Below, in pieces: positions 42,595-50,817 of a stretch of DNA of 52,903 nucleotides (positions within the stretch are counted from its first letter, which is position 1; every line of letters begins with the position of its first letter). Below the pieces are notes generated by a model. It was not told the origin of the DNA and did not search any database. It saw nothing but the letters and a program-made list of their open reading frames with translations. The stretch is from Actinophytocola sp. (GTDB taxonomy: Bacteria; Actinomycetota; Actinomycetes; Mycobacteriales; Pseudonocardiaceae). Where the stretch lies: contig NZ_WHTD01000041.1 of assembly GCF_009379765.1 (NCBI RefSeq), positions 1 to 52,903 of the forward strand. Direction: 5' to 3'. The position numbers were made by a program, and so were the translations under genes.

Positions 42595-43026
42595 ATGAGT
42601 TTCCCCGATCGCATCGAGCGGACCGTCGAGATAGCTCACCCGCCGAACACGGTGTGGGCGGCGCTGACGACGGCCGAGGGCCTTGGTACGTGGTTCGGCG
42701 AGGCCGCGACGATCGATCTGCGTCCGGGTGGCGCTGGTCAGTTGCGCTGGAACGACGGAAACACCGCCGACCTACGGGTGGAACGCGTGGACGAACCGAC
42801 GACGTTCGGTTTCACCTGGCAGCTTCGCGGCCTGCCCAAGGACGACCCACGCCGCACCTACGTCGAGTTCGTCCTCGAACCCGTTGGCGGCCGAACGCGG
42901 CTGACCGTGATCGAGACAGGGTTCGCGCAGCTGCCGGATGTGGCGTACCGCAAGGAGTTCGATGCGCACGTCGAGGGCTGGGCACGAAAACTCGACGAAC
43001 TGGTCGAGTATCTCGATGCCGCCTGA
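42595..43026 (+). CDS. AHSA1/SRPBCC domain protein
   Basis: A 143-residue START-like ligand-binding fold: IERTVEIAHPPNTVWAALTT, GLGTWFGEAATIDLRPGG, FGFTWQLRG and the C-terminal GWARKLDELVEYLD helix. Such proteins are commonly encoded with ArsR-type regulators and bind small hydrophobic molecules. GGAGGAGGT just before the ATG at 42595 fixes the start. The next gene overlaps its end. Confidence 0.9.
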   Translation: MSFPDRIERTVEIAHPPNTVWAALTTAEGLGTWFGEAATIDLRPGGAGQLRWNDGNTADLRVERVDEPTTFGFTWQLRGLPKDDPRRTYVEFVLEPVGGRTRLTVIETGFAQLPDVAYRKEFDAHVEGWARKLDELVEYLDAA

Positions 43027-43402
43027 GATGGAGGCGGTCGCGGAACAGGTCTTCGCCGCGTTGGCCGATCCGACTCGGCGCAACATCCTGGCCGCCCTGG
43101 CTGCCGACGGTCCCGCCACGGTCACCGAGTTGGCGAACCGACTGCCGATCACCCGGCAGGCCATCGCCAAGCACTTGGCTCTGCTGTCCGAAGCCGGTCT
43201 GGTCACCGCCGAGCCCGGTGAACGACGCCGAGTTCGCTACCGACTGCGCTCCGCGCCGATGCAGGTCGCGCAGCAGTTCCTTGCCGCGCTCGCGCGCGAC
43301 TGGGACACGCCGCTCGGCGCGTTGGTCGACCACCTCGATCGCGCCGCCGCCAACAAGCCACCACACGACAGGGAACAGCACGAGAGGGAGACAGGAACAT
43401 GA
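43016..43402 (+). CDS. ArsR-family transcriptional regulator
   Basis: A 128-residue winged helix: FAALADPTRRNILAALAADG, VTELANRLPITRQAIAKHLA, LLSEAGLVTAEPGERRRVRY. There are no Cys residues, so it is not a classic metal sensor and belongs to the SRPBCC-linked ArsR group. The ATG at 43016 overlaps the previous gene; ATG at 43028 is an equally plausible start. Its TGA overlaps the ATG of the DUF899 gene. It probably represses its own operon. Confidence 0.9.
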   Translation: MPPEMEAVAEQVFAALADPTRRNILAALAADGPATVTELANRLPITRQAIAKHLALLSEAGLVTAEPGERRRVRYRLRSAPMQVAQQFLAALARDWDTPLGALVDHLDRAAANKPPHDREQHERETGT

Positions 43403-44187
43403 ATGACACCCGCCCGCTGCCACCGGTGGTCGACCGCACCGGTTGGCAAGCCGAAATAGACGCGCTCCGGGTTCGGGAGAAGGCGCACACCCGGGAGGGC
43501 GACGCGATCGCTGCGGCCCGACGGCGCCTACCCATGATCGAGGTAGACGCCAACCTCGCGCTGATCGGGCCCCACGGATCGCTCACCCTGCTCGAAGCGT
43601 TCGAAGGTCGCCGACAGCTCATCGCCTACTACTTCATGTGGAACCCCGGCCGGCCCGCACCCGAGCAGTGCGAAGGCTGCACCTGGGTCACCACCCAGGT
43701 CGCGGAGCGGTCCTACCTTCATTCGCGCGACATCACCTACGCGGTCTTGTGTCAGGGTCCCTACGACGAAAGCATCCGCTACCACGACTTCATGGGTTGG
43801 GACATGCCGTGGTACTCAGCACAGGCCTCCCTCGACGAACTCTTCGTCGGGCGCCAAATCGGCCTGTTCCACCTGGTGTGCTACCTACGGGACGGCGACC
43901 GCGTCTTCGAAACCTACTGGACGAACGGCCGCGGCGCAGAGGTGATGGACAACAACTACGCGCTCATGGACCTCACCGTGTACGGACGCCAGGAACCGTG
44001 GGAGGACTTGCCCCCCGGCTGGCCACAACAGGTGCAAGTCGACGGCAACACGCGGACCAACGGACGCCCCACCGCCCAGTGGTCGCGACTCGAAGCTGGA
44101 CGCTCTGACAGCCTCACCGACACCGCATCAAGTCAGGCAAGTGGTGGCGGAACACCGCACGGCTGCTGCGCGGGGGGCGAATCGTAA
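43399..44187 (+). CDS. DUF899 (thioredoxin-like) family protein
   Basis: A 262-residue protein of the DUF899/AhpC-like group. It shows LPMIEVDANLALIGPHG, LTLLEAFEGRRQLIAYYFMW and QCEGCTWVTTQV (Cys-x-x-Cys in the thioredoxin active-site position), then the family's YHDFMGWDMPWYS and FETYWTNGRGAEVMDNNYA blocks. Function is unknown; a redox role is inferred from the fold. Third gene of the operon (ATGA overlap). By eye this operon is less GC-rich than its surroundings, a possible sign of acquisition. Confidence 0.88.
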   Translation: MNDTRPLPPVVDRTGWQAEIDALRVREKAHTREGDAIAAARRRLPMIEVDANLALIGPHGSLTLLEAFEGRRQLIAYYFMWNPGRPAPEQCEGCTWVTTQVAERSYLHSRDITYAVLCQGPYDESIRYHDFMGWDMPWYSAQASLDELFVGRQIGLFHLVCYLRDGDRVFETYWTNGRGAEVMDNNYALMDLTVYGRQEPWEDLPPGWPQQVQVDGNTRTNGRPTAQWSRLEAGRSDSLTDTASSQASGGGTPHGCCAGGES

Positions 44188-44336
44188 TGGCAACGACCAG
44201 GAACGCACCCTCGACGTTCGGCGAGCTGGCGTCGGTCTCGACCTGGCCGCCTTGCCGTGGGTGGTCGCGACCTACGCCCTTCCCGCCGCCGGATTCACCC
44301 TGCTCTTCGGCCGGATCGCGGACCTTCCATCTCCCG
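44187..44336 (+). pseudogene. Remnant of an MFS transporter N-terminus
   Basis: An ATG at 44187 overlapping the DUF899 stop begins MATTRNAPSTFGELASVS, but transporter-like sequence is read in another frame: GVGLDLAALPWVVATYALPA followed by AGFTLLFGRIADL, the second helix and motif A start of a DHA2-type exporter. Nothing beyond that survives. The next ~80 bp lead into the 22-bp repeats. Confidence 0.65.
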
Positions 44337-44417
44337 GACGGCCACCCCTGTGGCCGAGGTGGCGCAGACCCGCGCTGTCCGGTTAGGACACTCGCCGGCG
44401 CGCGCCGGGTCCGGACC

Positions 44418-44454
44418 GTTGGACTCGCTGGTCCTGAGTGTTGGACTCGCGGGT
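44418..44454 (+). repeat. 22-bp dispersed repeat, two units, plus orientation
   Basis: GTTGGACTCGCTGGT (44418-44432) and GTTGGACTCGCGGGT (44440-44454), 22 bp apart. It sits between two gene remnants. Confidence 0.9.
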
Positions 44455-44547
44455 TCTGTGCTCGCCGGCAACGACGGCGACGCGGCGGACGAGCGGCCTC
44501 CCGCGGCGCAACGACTGGCTGGAGACGGAGAACGGCGACCTGACCCC

Positions 44548-44770
44548 GTGGCGTCGCCCAGCAACGGGCTCGGCACCACCGGGTTCGTCCTCGGCCTGGT
44601 CGGCGCGGTGTTCTCGCCGATCCCCCTCATCGGCGTGGTCGCCTGGCCGCTGGTCGTCCTGGGCGTGATCTTCTCCGCGATCGGGTTGGCCAGGGTGCGC
44701 AAGGGTCGCGCCACCAACAACGGCCTGACGATCGCGGGCCTCGTGCTGTCGATCGTCGGCCTGGGTCTGC
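44548..44770 (+). pseudogene. DUF4190-like membrane protein, broken C-terminus
   Basis: From a GTG at 44548 the frame reads VASPSNGLGTTGFVLGLVG, then PLIGVVAWPLVVLGVIFSAI and GLARVRKGRATNNGLTIAGL followed by VLSIVGLGL, the two-helix pattern of DUF4190 proteins. After that the frame turns into Arg/Pro-rich sequence that continues for 1 kb antisense to the CDF gene, so the natural end is lost. A small indel near 44770 would explain it. Confidence 0.6.
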
Positions 44771-44829
44771 ATCGAGGCCGACACCCGACGCCGGTCCAGG
44801 GCTCCCACCCGGACCGGCCGTCGCGGTGT

Positions 44830-45744
44830 TCACCAGTGGAGCTCGTGGCAGCTCGCCGCGGTCGCCTTCGTCTCGACCTGCAGGGTGGCGTGCTCGATGT
44901 GGAAGTCGGCGGCGAGCATCGCCTGGGCCGCGCGCAGCACCTCGTCCTGGTCGGTTCCGGGCGCCACGGTGACGTGCGCCGAGGCGACCTCCATGCCCGA
45001 GGTCAACGTCCACACGTGCACGTCGTGCACCTCGCGCACGCCGGGCAGCGCGCACACGGCCTCGGTGAGCCCGTCGACGTCGACCCGCTCGGGGGCGTGC
45101 TGGAACAGGATCCGCAGCGAGCGTCGCGCGAGCGTCCACGTGCGCGGCAGCACGAACAGGCCGATCGCGACACCGATGATCGGGTCGGCGTAGCTCCAGC
45201 CGAACAGCAGGATGACCGCACCGCTCACCAGGACGCCGAGCGAGCCGAACAGGTCGGCCAGCACCTCGAGGTACGCGCCGCGGATGTTCAGGCTTTCCGC
45301 AGATCCCTTGCGCAGCAACAGGAACGAGCTGACATTCGCGGCGAGCCCGAGCAGCGCGACGATGACGACGGTCAGTCCTGGGACCTCGGGCGGGTCGCTG
45401 AACCGCCGGACCGCCTCGTACAGGACGTACGCGGCGGCGCCGAACAGGAGGACGGCGTTGGCGAGCGCCGCGAGGACCTCGGCGCGGTAGAGCCCGAAGG
45501 TGCGGCTGGGGCGGTGCCGGGCCCGCTTGGCGGCGAGGATCGCGGCGAGCGCGAGGCCGACGCCGATGACGTCGGTGACCATGTGCGCGCCGTCGGAGAT
45601 GAGCGCGAGCGAGGAGGTCGCGATGCCCGCGGTGACCTCGACGACCATGAACGTCGCGGTGATCGCGAAGGCGGCGGCCAGCCGGCCCACGTAGCGCCCG
45701 GAGGCGCTGGTGGTCGTGTGCCCGTGACCCATACCCGGCTCCAT
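44830..45744 (-). CDS. Cation diffusion facilitator (CDF) metal exporter
   Basis: A 304-residue membrane protein with about six helices and a cytoplasmic C-terminal domain. The metal site in helix 2 is SDGAHMVTD (Asp51, His54, Asp58); helix 5 carries LEVLADLFGSLG. A His-containing N-terminus (GMGHGH) and the C-domain VREVHDVHVWTL are typical. CDF proteins export Zn2+, Co2+ or similar ions against protons. An AT-rich palindromic region precedes it. Confidence 0.92.
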   Translation of the reverse strand: MEPGMGHGHTTTSASGRYVGRLAAAFAITATFMVVEVTAGIATSSLALISDGAHMVTDVIGVGLALAAILAAKRARHRPSRTFGLYRAEVLAALANAVLLFGAAAYVLYEAVRRFSDPPEVPGLTVVIVALLGLAANVSSFLLLRKGSAESLNIRGAYLEVLADLFGSLGVLVSGAVILLFGWSYADPIIGVAIGLFVLPRTWTLARRSLRILFQHAPERVDVDGLTEAVCALPGVREVHDVHVWTLTSGMEVASAHVTVAPGTDQDEVLRAAQAMLAADFHIEHATLQVETKATAASCHELHW

Positions 45745-45756
45745 TCCTACCGGGTC

Positions 45757-45784
45757 AAAGTATAGTCATATGCGCATGCATGCA
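45757..45784 (-). promoter_or_regulatory. AT-rich promoter/operator region of the CDF gene
   Basis: Upstream of the CDF start are AAAGTATAGTCATATGCGCA and TGCATGCA. ATGCGCAT (45770-45777) is a perfect palindrome in an otherwise rare AT-rich patch, as seen at metal-sensing ArsR/SmtB operators. The sensor is not in the window. Confidence 0.35.
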
Positions 45785-45788
45785 ATCT

Positions 45789-47471
45789 TTACGAGTCGGC
45801 CTCACGCGCGACTCGAGTGTCCATCCAGCGGCCTATCGCCCTGGTCGTGGCCGGCGCGAACCGGGCACCGATCGCGCCGATCCGGGCTTCCGGGGTGACC
45901 GGCACGACCAGGCGGTTCTCCCGCACGGCGGCGACCACGGCGGCGGCGACCTTCTCCGGCCCGTAGCCGCGCTTGCCGTAGAGGGCGAACGCGCGCTGCT
46001 GCAGCTTCTTCTCCTCGTCCGGTCCGGCGCCGGCGAAGCGGGTGGTGGCGGTGATGTTGGTGTGCACGAAGCCGGGGCAGATCGCGCTGACGCCGATGCC
46101 GTGCGGGGCGAGCTCGCCGGCGAGGCACTGGGCGAGCATGAGGACGCCGGCCTTGGTCGTGCTGTAGGCCGGCAGCGCGGGGCTCGGGACGTACCCCGCG
46201 GCCGACGACGTGATGACGACGTGCCCGCCTTCCTTGCGCTCGACCATCCTCGGCAGGAAGGCGCGCAGGGTGTGGATGACGCCCCACAGGTTGACGTCGA
46301 GGACGCGGCGCCAGTCCTCCTCGCTGGTGTCGAGGAACGAGCCGCTGACCCCGATGCCGGCGTTGGCCATGACCAGGTCGGGCACGCCGTGCTCCGTGGC
46401 GATGTGCTCGGCGAGCTTGTGCGTGGCCGTCCCGTCCGCGACGTCGAGCTGGAACGCGAGCCCGCCCGCCTCCTCGGCGGTCCGCTCGGCCGCGTCGAAG
46501 TCGATGTCGACGCAGAGGACCTCGGCGCCGGCCGCGCTGAGCGCGAGCGCGGTCTCCCTGCCGATCCCGCTGCCCGCCCCGGTGACGAGGGCGAGCTGCC
46601 CGGCCATCTCTTCGCGCCGGACCCCGACCCGAGCCCGACGGAGCTCCCTGGTCGGCGGCGCACCGTCCACGTGGTCGGCGAACTCGCCGATCAGCCGCGC
46701 GACGGCGGCCGGGTCGGTGCGCGGCGCCCAGTGACCCGCGGCCAGCTCGCGGCGCCACAGGGTCGGGCACCACGGCTCGGCGACCTCGAGCAGCGGCTTG
46801 GTCACGTACGGGTCCTGGGTGAGCGCGACCTGCTGGACCGGTAGGTCGATCGTGCGCGGCCCCCCGTTCGTCAGGCGACCGCCCATGTTGGCCCGGTAGA
46901 GCTGGACCCCGTTGCTGGCGTCGCGGTACGTGGCGTGGAACTTGCGCCGCAGCCACGGGATCCGCCAGATCAGCTCGGGGATGACGGGCACCTGGAAGGC
47001 CCCGATGTACCACGAGTGGGCGACTTGGCGCGCCACCTTGCCCGGCCGCCTCGGCCACCCGCGCATCCAGGCGCCGATCTGGTCCAGGTCGGGCCCGGAG
47101 ATGGAGGTGTAGGAGCGGAAGAGCCGCTGGTCGAGCGCGGGCCAGCACTGGATGGACCCCCAGTCGTGCCCGACGAGATGCACGGGTTCCGCCGGCTTGA
47201 CGGCGTCCTTGACCGCCCGGAGATCGGCGTTGAGCGCCTCGATCCGGTACCCGTCCCTGCTCGCCGGCGCCTCCGAGCCACCATGCCCCCGCACGTCGTA
47301 CCGAACGACGTGAAACCGATCCGCGAGCCGCTCCGCGACCCCGTCCCAGACAGTCGAGTTGTCCGGATACCCGTGCACGAGCAGGACCGTCGTCGCCTGG
47401 GGATCCCCCTGCTCGAGAACCGCCAGCCGCACCTCACCCGACTCGACCCAAAGCCGCCGCAACCCGCTCAT
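45789..47471 (-). CDS. EphD-like alpha/beta hydrolase-SDR fusion
   Basis: A 560-residue bifunctional protein. Residues ~10-290 are an alpha/beta hydrolase of the epoxide hydrolase type (VLLVHGYPDNS oxyanion motif, nucleophile Asp103 in LVGHDWGSIQCW, late GHWAPRTDP His). Residues ~300-560 are a short-chain dehydrogenase with VTGAGSGIGRE (cofactor), MANAGIGVSG, and the catalytic ITSSAAGYVPS/YSTTK Ser-Tyr-Lys. The same fusion occurs in mycobacterial EphD. It may process lipid epoxides or related hydroxy/keto intermediates. ATG 47471; a GTG three codons upstream is possible. Confidence 0.88.
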   Translation of the reverse strand: MSGLRRLWVESGEVRLAVLEQGDPQATTVLLVHGYPDNSTVWDGVAERLADRFHVVRYDVRGHGGSEAPASRDGYRIEALNADLRAVKDAVKPAEPVHLVGHDWGSIQCWPALDQRLFRSYTSISGPDLDQIGAWMRGWPRRPGKVARQVAHSWYIGAFQVPVIPELIWRIPWLRRKFHATYRDASNGVQLYRANMGGRLTNGGPRTIDLPVQQVALTQDPYVTKPLLEVAEPWCPTLWRRELAAGHWAPRTDPAAVARLIGEFADHVDGAPPTRELRRARVGVRREEMAGQLALVTGAGSGIGRETALALSAAGAEVLCVDIDFDAAERTAEEAGGLAFQLDVADGTATHKLAEHIATEHGVPDLVMANAGIGVSGSFLDTSEEDWRRVLDVNLWGVIHTLRAFLPRMVERKEGGHVVITSSAAGYVPSPALPAYSTTKAGVLMLAQCLAGELAPHGIGVSAICPGFVHTNITATTRFAGAGPDEEKKLQQRAFALYGKRGYGPEKVAAAVVAAVRENRLVVPVTPEARIGAIGARFAPATTRAIGRWMDTRVAREADS

Positions 47472-47542
47472 GCCGATCACGGTAGCCGCCCCGCGATGGC
47501 CGGACCGGATACGCTAGGCTCGCCAAGTCGCGAACGCGATGG

Positions 47543-47615
47543 GCCCTTGTAGCTCAGGGGATAGAGCACTGCCCTCCGGAGGCAGGTGTCGCAGGTTCGA
47601 ATCCTGTCAAGGGCG
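47543..47615 (+). tRNA. tRNA-Arg (anticodon CCG)
   Basis: A complete cloverleaf: acceptor stem GCCCTTG/CAAGGGC, D arm with GCTC/GAGC, anticodon stem CTGCC/GGCAG with loop CTCCGGA (anticodon CCG at 47576-47578), T arm GCAGG-TTCGAAT-CCTGT. CCA is not encoded. Its 3' half is the likely attachment site of the integrated element that follows. Confidence 0.95.
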
Positions 47616-47619
47616 CCCC

Positions 47620-47748
47620 ACATCAACCAGGGAAAACGGCCGCTGACCAGCACCAACGGAGCCCGGTCGGAATCCGACACTGTCCGACTGTGTCCGGCTG
47701 CCTCGTAGCGTTTACGGCTGTGTGTGCCCAATGCGTGCCCACGCTACG
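47620..47748. promoter_or_regulatory. Attachment-site flank with repeats, end of integrase gene
   Basis: Between the tRNA and the integrase stop are an 8-bp inverted repeat CGTAGCGT (47704) / ACGCTACG (47741) spanning the stop codon, two GTGCCCA copies, and two CTGT(G)TCCG copies near 47680. These could be integrase arm-binding sites or a terminator. Confidence 0.4.
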
Positions 47749-49153
47749 TGCGGTGTCCCAGCGCCTCCTGCACTCGGCGACGTGCCACCACGTCCTGCCC
47801 GTACAGGCAGGCGGCATAGACCTCCATCAGCACCGACAGCGAGTGCCCGGCCCACTCGGCAACCGTCGCCGGGTCCACCCCGGCGGTCAACCAGGTGCTC
47901 ACCGCCGCATGCCGAAGGTCGTAGGGCCGGGCTGCAAGCGGCGTCGCCTGCGCCTCCTCGATCAGCGCACGACGCCGGGCTGCCCGCCACGTGCGGGTGT
48001 AGGTGATCATCGGGATCTGTCCACCGCGCTCGCCACGGAACAGTCGGCCATCCTCCCCGAAGCCGTATCGGTTGATGTGCTCCCAGAGCAGTTCCGTCAA
48101 CTCAGGCGGACACGGCACGGTCCGACCTTCACCGGCCGCGCGGGACTTGAGCTGCCGCTTGTCGCGCGGAGTCCCGGCGTCCGTCCAGCGCGCGCCAACA
48201 TGTGGCGCCGCCTCGTCAAGGTGAATATCGCCCCACTCGTAGACGTAGCATTCACGCTCGGAATCCCACACGGGTTCCGGGATCGCGAGATTGCGTTTGT
48301 TGAGCTCCACAGCTTCCTCCGGCCGCAGGGCCGAGTAGTACATGGTCCCGAAATAGGCCACCAGACGCTTCCCGCTACGTGGTGTATCGCGCACCGCGTT
48401 GAGTAGCGTACGTGCCTGAATCGGGTTTGGCACAGCGCGCTTATCCACCTTCCGCTTCCCCTTGGGCATGGCGGTCCACTTCACCCCGGCGAGCGGATTA
48501 GCGTCGATCAAACCTTCCTCAACTGCGTAGTCAAGCGCATTCCACAGAACGGAGCGAGTTTTTCGCGCTACCGTCGGTGCGAACGGCTTTCCGTCCAGCC
48601 TACGAGTGACGGCGCGCTGCAAACGCCGCAACGTGTCGGGCTCACTCGCCGTTCGCACAGACATTGTGTTACGCGAGCACCAGTCGAGAACCATCCGCAC
48701 GTCGTCCGGAATCACGCCATTCGTACGAAGTTCTGTGTTGTATCCCCACTGCCGCAACGCGGATCGAATCTCTCCAGCGCGCGTCGCCGAATTTCCGTTC
48801 GGCACGAAGACCGATGCAACGCGAATGAGCGCTTCGGCGGTAGTCTGTCGGGCAGTTGCGGCCAAGTCCGGCCACTTCATGTCAACGTACTTGCAGGTGA
48901 AGTCATACCAGCTTGCGTCGGTGTCTTTCCGCGCGCGAGAGATAGGCAATCCGGTTGTGGTGTCGAACGCTTCGCCGCTGCGTTGTGCGGACAACAGATC
49001 AGATCGAAAGCTGTCTGCTTGCGCATCGCGTTTGAACGACTCCCGGAAGTCTTCCCCGGCAACCTCCCACCGCACTCGATAGCTCGTAACCTTCCCCCGC
49101 GCGTTCTTTCGTACCTCGATCTTCCAGATCCGCACCTTGTAGGTCTTGGCCAT
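47744..49153 (-). CDS. int: Tyrosine recombinase/integrase
   Basis: A 469-residue integrase. The N-terminal ~110 residues form an AP2-like arm-binding domain, then a SAM-like core-binding region, and the catalytic domain with Arg277 in SALRPEE, Arg414 in YDLRHAAVS, His437 in WAGHS and the nucleophile Tyr446 in MEVYAACL. It joins the element to the tRNA-Arg site. Its ATG overlaps the stop region of the excisionase gene by one base. GC content is lower than in neighbouring chromosomal genes. Confidence 0.95.
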   Translation of the reverse strand: MAKTYKVRIWKIEVRKNARGKVTSYRVRWEVAGEDFRESFKRDAQADSFRSDLLSAQRSGEAFDTTTGLPISRARKDTDASWYDFTCKYVDMKWPDLAATARQTTAEALIRVASVFVPNGNSATRAGEIRSALRQWGYNTELRTNGVIPDDVRMVLDWCSRNTMSVRTASEPDTLRRLQRAVTRRLDGKPFAPTVARKTRSVLWNALDYAVEEGLIDANPLAGVKWTAMPKGKRKVDKRAVPNPIQARTLLNAVRDTPRSGKRLVAYFGTMYYSALRPEEAVELNKRNLAIPEPVWDSERECYVYEWGDIHLDEAAPHVGARWTDAGTPRDKRQLKSRAAGEGRTVPCPPELTELLWEHINRYGFGEDGRLFRGERGGQIPMITYTRTWRAARRRALIEEAQATPLAARPYDLRHAAVSTWLTAGVDPATVAEWAGHSLSVLMEVYAACLYGQDVVARRRVQEALGHRT

Positions 49154-49335
49154 CAGGCCGCCTCCTCGCGGGAGTCAAGCCAGCGGTCGTACTCGGCGCG
49201 GCGGATGCGGATCTCGCCGTTGGGCAACTTGATGCAGCGCGGCGCCCTCTGCTTGGCCCGCCATTCGTAGAACGTGGACCGGGAGATCCCCAGCTCCTCG
49301 CAGAACTGCTTGACAGACAGGGCGGCGGTCTTCAC
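49153..49335 (-). CDS. xis: Excisionase (AlpA-like helix-turn-helix)
   Basis: A 60-residue winged helix-turn-helix: LSVKQFCEELGISRSTFYEW, RAKQRAPRCIKLPNGEIRI and RRAEYDRWLDSREE. It would bend attachment-site DNA and promote excision with the integrase, with which it is co-transcribed. Confidence 0.9.
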   Translation of the reverse strand: MKTAALSVKQFCEELGISRSTFYEWRAKQRAPRCIKLPNGEIRIRRAEYDRWLDSREEAA

Positions 49336-49375
49336 GGTTGTGCTCCGTTCTGGCGCCCGTGGCGCCCGTGGTGAC

Positions 49376-49504
49376 GAAGGAAACGAAGGTACGAACTAAC
49401 GTCCTGACCTGCGGTTTTGTGGTGGACTTTGTTCGTAGGTACGAACAAAGTCGTGGGCGTTTGTGCTGGTGGGGGGCTTGGTTCGTTAGTTCGTTTCCTT
49501 CGTT
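49376..49504. promoter_or_regulatory. Palindromic control region upstream of xis-int
   Basis: A 28-bp near-perfect palindrome, GACTTTGTTCGTA-GG-TACGAACAAAGTC (49425-49452), is flanked by an outer inverted repeat: CGAAGGAAACGAA on the left and TTCGTTTCCTTCG on the right, the left copy carrying an extra GGTACGAA. TACGAAC/GTTCGTA motifs recur at least four times. The region is AT-richer than its surroundings and holds the xis-int promoter; it could be an operator or an origin. Confidence 0.65.
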
Positions 49505-50817
49505 GGGTCGCGGGCGGTGTAGATCTCGGCGGGTCGGCCGCGGCCGGTGGCGGGTGGCCGTGTGGTTTTGGTGATGCGGCCGGTGTGGGCAAGTTGGGTG
49601 AGCAGGGTCTCGATCTCGGTGGCTTTCTTGTTGCCGGCGAAGTGGTCGGTGGTGATTTCTTTGCGGGTGCGGCCGGTGGGTCCGGCCTCGGCGATCCAGG
49701 CGGCGAGTTTGTTGGGGGTGGCGGTGTCGACGAAGATCGCGCGGGCGGACGCGATGGAGTAGCGGACGAGGGCGGCGGCGGCGGTGAGGTGTTCGGGGCC
49801 GATGGCGGGCTGGCCATCCAGCGCGGCGTGGATCGCGGCGATGCGCAGGCAGTTCGGCACGGCGCGGGAGATGAACTGTTCGACCTGGGGGCGTTCGTTG
49901 TGGTCGGTGGACAGCTCGACATACAGCGCGCGCCACAGGGTGGCGGCGGGGCCGGTGAACCCGATGGTGCGTTGCTCGGCGCCGAGATCGAGCCGGCCGG
50001 CGAGGATGGCGCCGAGCTCGGCGACCAGGGCGGGGTTGGCGCCTTGGGAGAAGGGCAGGAACTTGGACCGGGCGACGGCCAGCGGCAGGAACCGGTTGTA
50101 GGTGCCGCCGGCCATGTCGGAGGAGTCCAGGCGGGAGCGGAACTCCTGGGGGGTGATGTGGGCGACGATCCCGACGTGGGAGGACGGTGCGAGACGCTGG
50201 TTGACGGTGAGGGTGGACAGGTCCCCGCCCTCCCATGCGGAGCGCAGGATCGCGGAGAGGCTGTTGCCCTCGCGGCGCATCTTGGCCATGACCCCGCCCC
50301 ATTCGGGTTCGAGGACCAGCAGACGCAGGTCGCGGGTGGGGTCGATGACCCCGTCGATGGCGTCGGTGTCCTCGATCGCGAACCGGGCGGCCAGGCCCTC
50401 ACCGGAGGACAGCCCGGAGCGCAGGTTGGTGTGCACGAACTCGGTGGCGGCGGCGTCGATGAGCCGGCGGGCGGTGGACCAGCTGGTGCCTTTGCGCCCA
50501 CTGCTGGTGCGGCCGACGATCAGCGGCCACACCAGCAGTGGGTGCGGGTCGTCGCCGGCCCGCACGTGCGGGCCCTGCCCCATGTGCACGCCGGCGGCGC
50601 AGATCAGCGACGCCAGGACCGCGACCGGGTCGGCCTCGCTGGTGTCCTCAACCTTGCGGACCAGGCGTCCGAGGAAGCAGTCGAACACCACCGGGTCCAG
50701 CGTGGGCAGTTCGGCGCGGGCGCGGGCGACCTGGGTGCGTGCTTCGGCCTCCGCGGCGTCCACCGCGGCGGGGTCCAGGTTGGGCACGACCCGCAACGGG
50801 CGCGCGGGAGTGCTCAC
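49486..50817 (-). CDS. DUF3987-type P-loop protein (element replication)
   Basis: A 443-residue protein starting at GTG 50817 (VSTPARPLRVVPNLDPAAVD). The modified P-loop is VGRTSSGRKGTSW near residue 115, followed by LRLLVLEPEWGGVMAKMRRE, a Walker-B-like strand, then AHITPQEFRSRLDSSDMAGG and a C-terminal winged-helix-like region. DUF3987 proteins are helicase/primase-like replication factors of plasmids and integrative elements. Its GTG overlaps the upstream gene's TGA; its TAA falls in the outer inverted repeat of the control region. Confidence 0.82.
   Translation of the reverse strand: MSTPARPLRVVPNLDPAAVDAAEAEARTQVARARAELPTLDPVVFDCFLGRLVRKVEDTSEADPVAVLASLICAAGVHMGQGPHVRAGDDPHPLLVWPLIVGRTSSGRKGTSWSTARRLIDAAATEFVHTNLRSGLSSGEGLAARFAIEDTDAIDGVIDPTRDLRLLVLEPEWGGVMAKMRREGNSLSAILRSAWEGGDLSTLTVNQRLAPSSHVGIVAHITPQEFRSRLDSSDMAGGTYNRFLPLAVARSKFLPFSQGANPALVAELGAILAGRLDLGAEQRTIGFTGPAATLWRALYVELSTDHNERPQVEQFISRAVPNCLRIAAIHAALDGQPAIGPEHLTAAAALVRYSIASARAIFVDTATPNKLAAWIAEAGPTGRTRKEITTDHFAGNKKATEIETLLTQLAHTGRITKTTRPPATGRGRPAEIYTARDPTKETN

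Noticed and set aside
2665..44454. 22-bp repeat clusters as CRISPR arrays
   Set aside because: The gaps between the 15-bp cores are only 7 bp and partly conserved, so there are no spacers; no cas genes are present.
44257..45765. A 502-residue protein continuing from DUF4190 through the CDF gene
   Set aside because: Only the first part resembles a protein; the rest is antisense to the CDF transporter, so the frame is open by chance after an indel.
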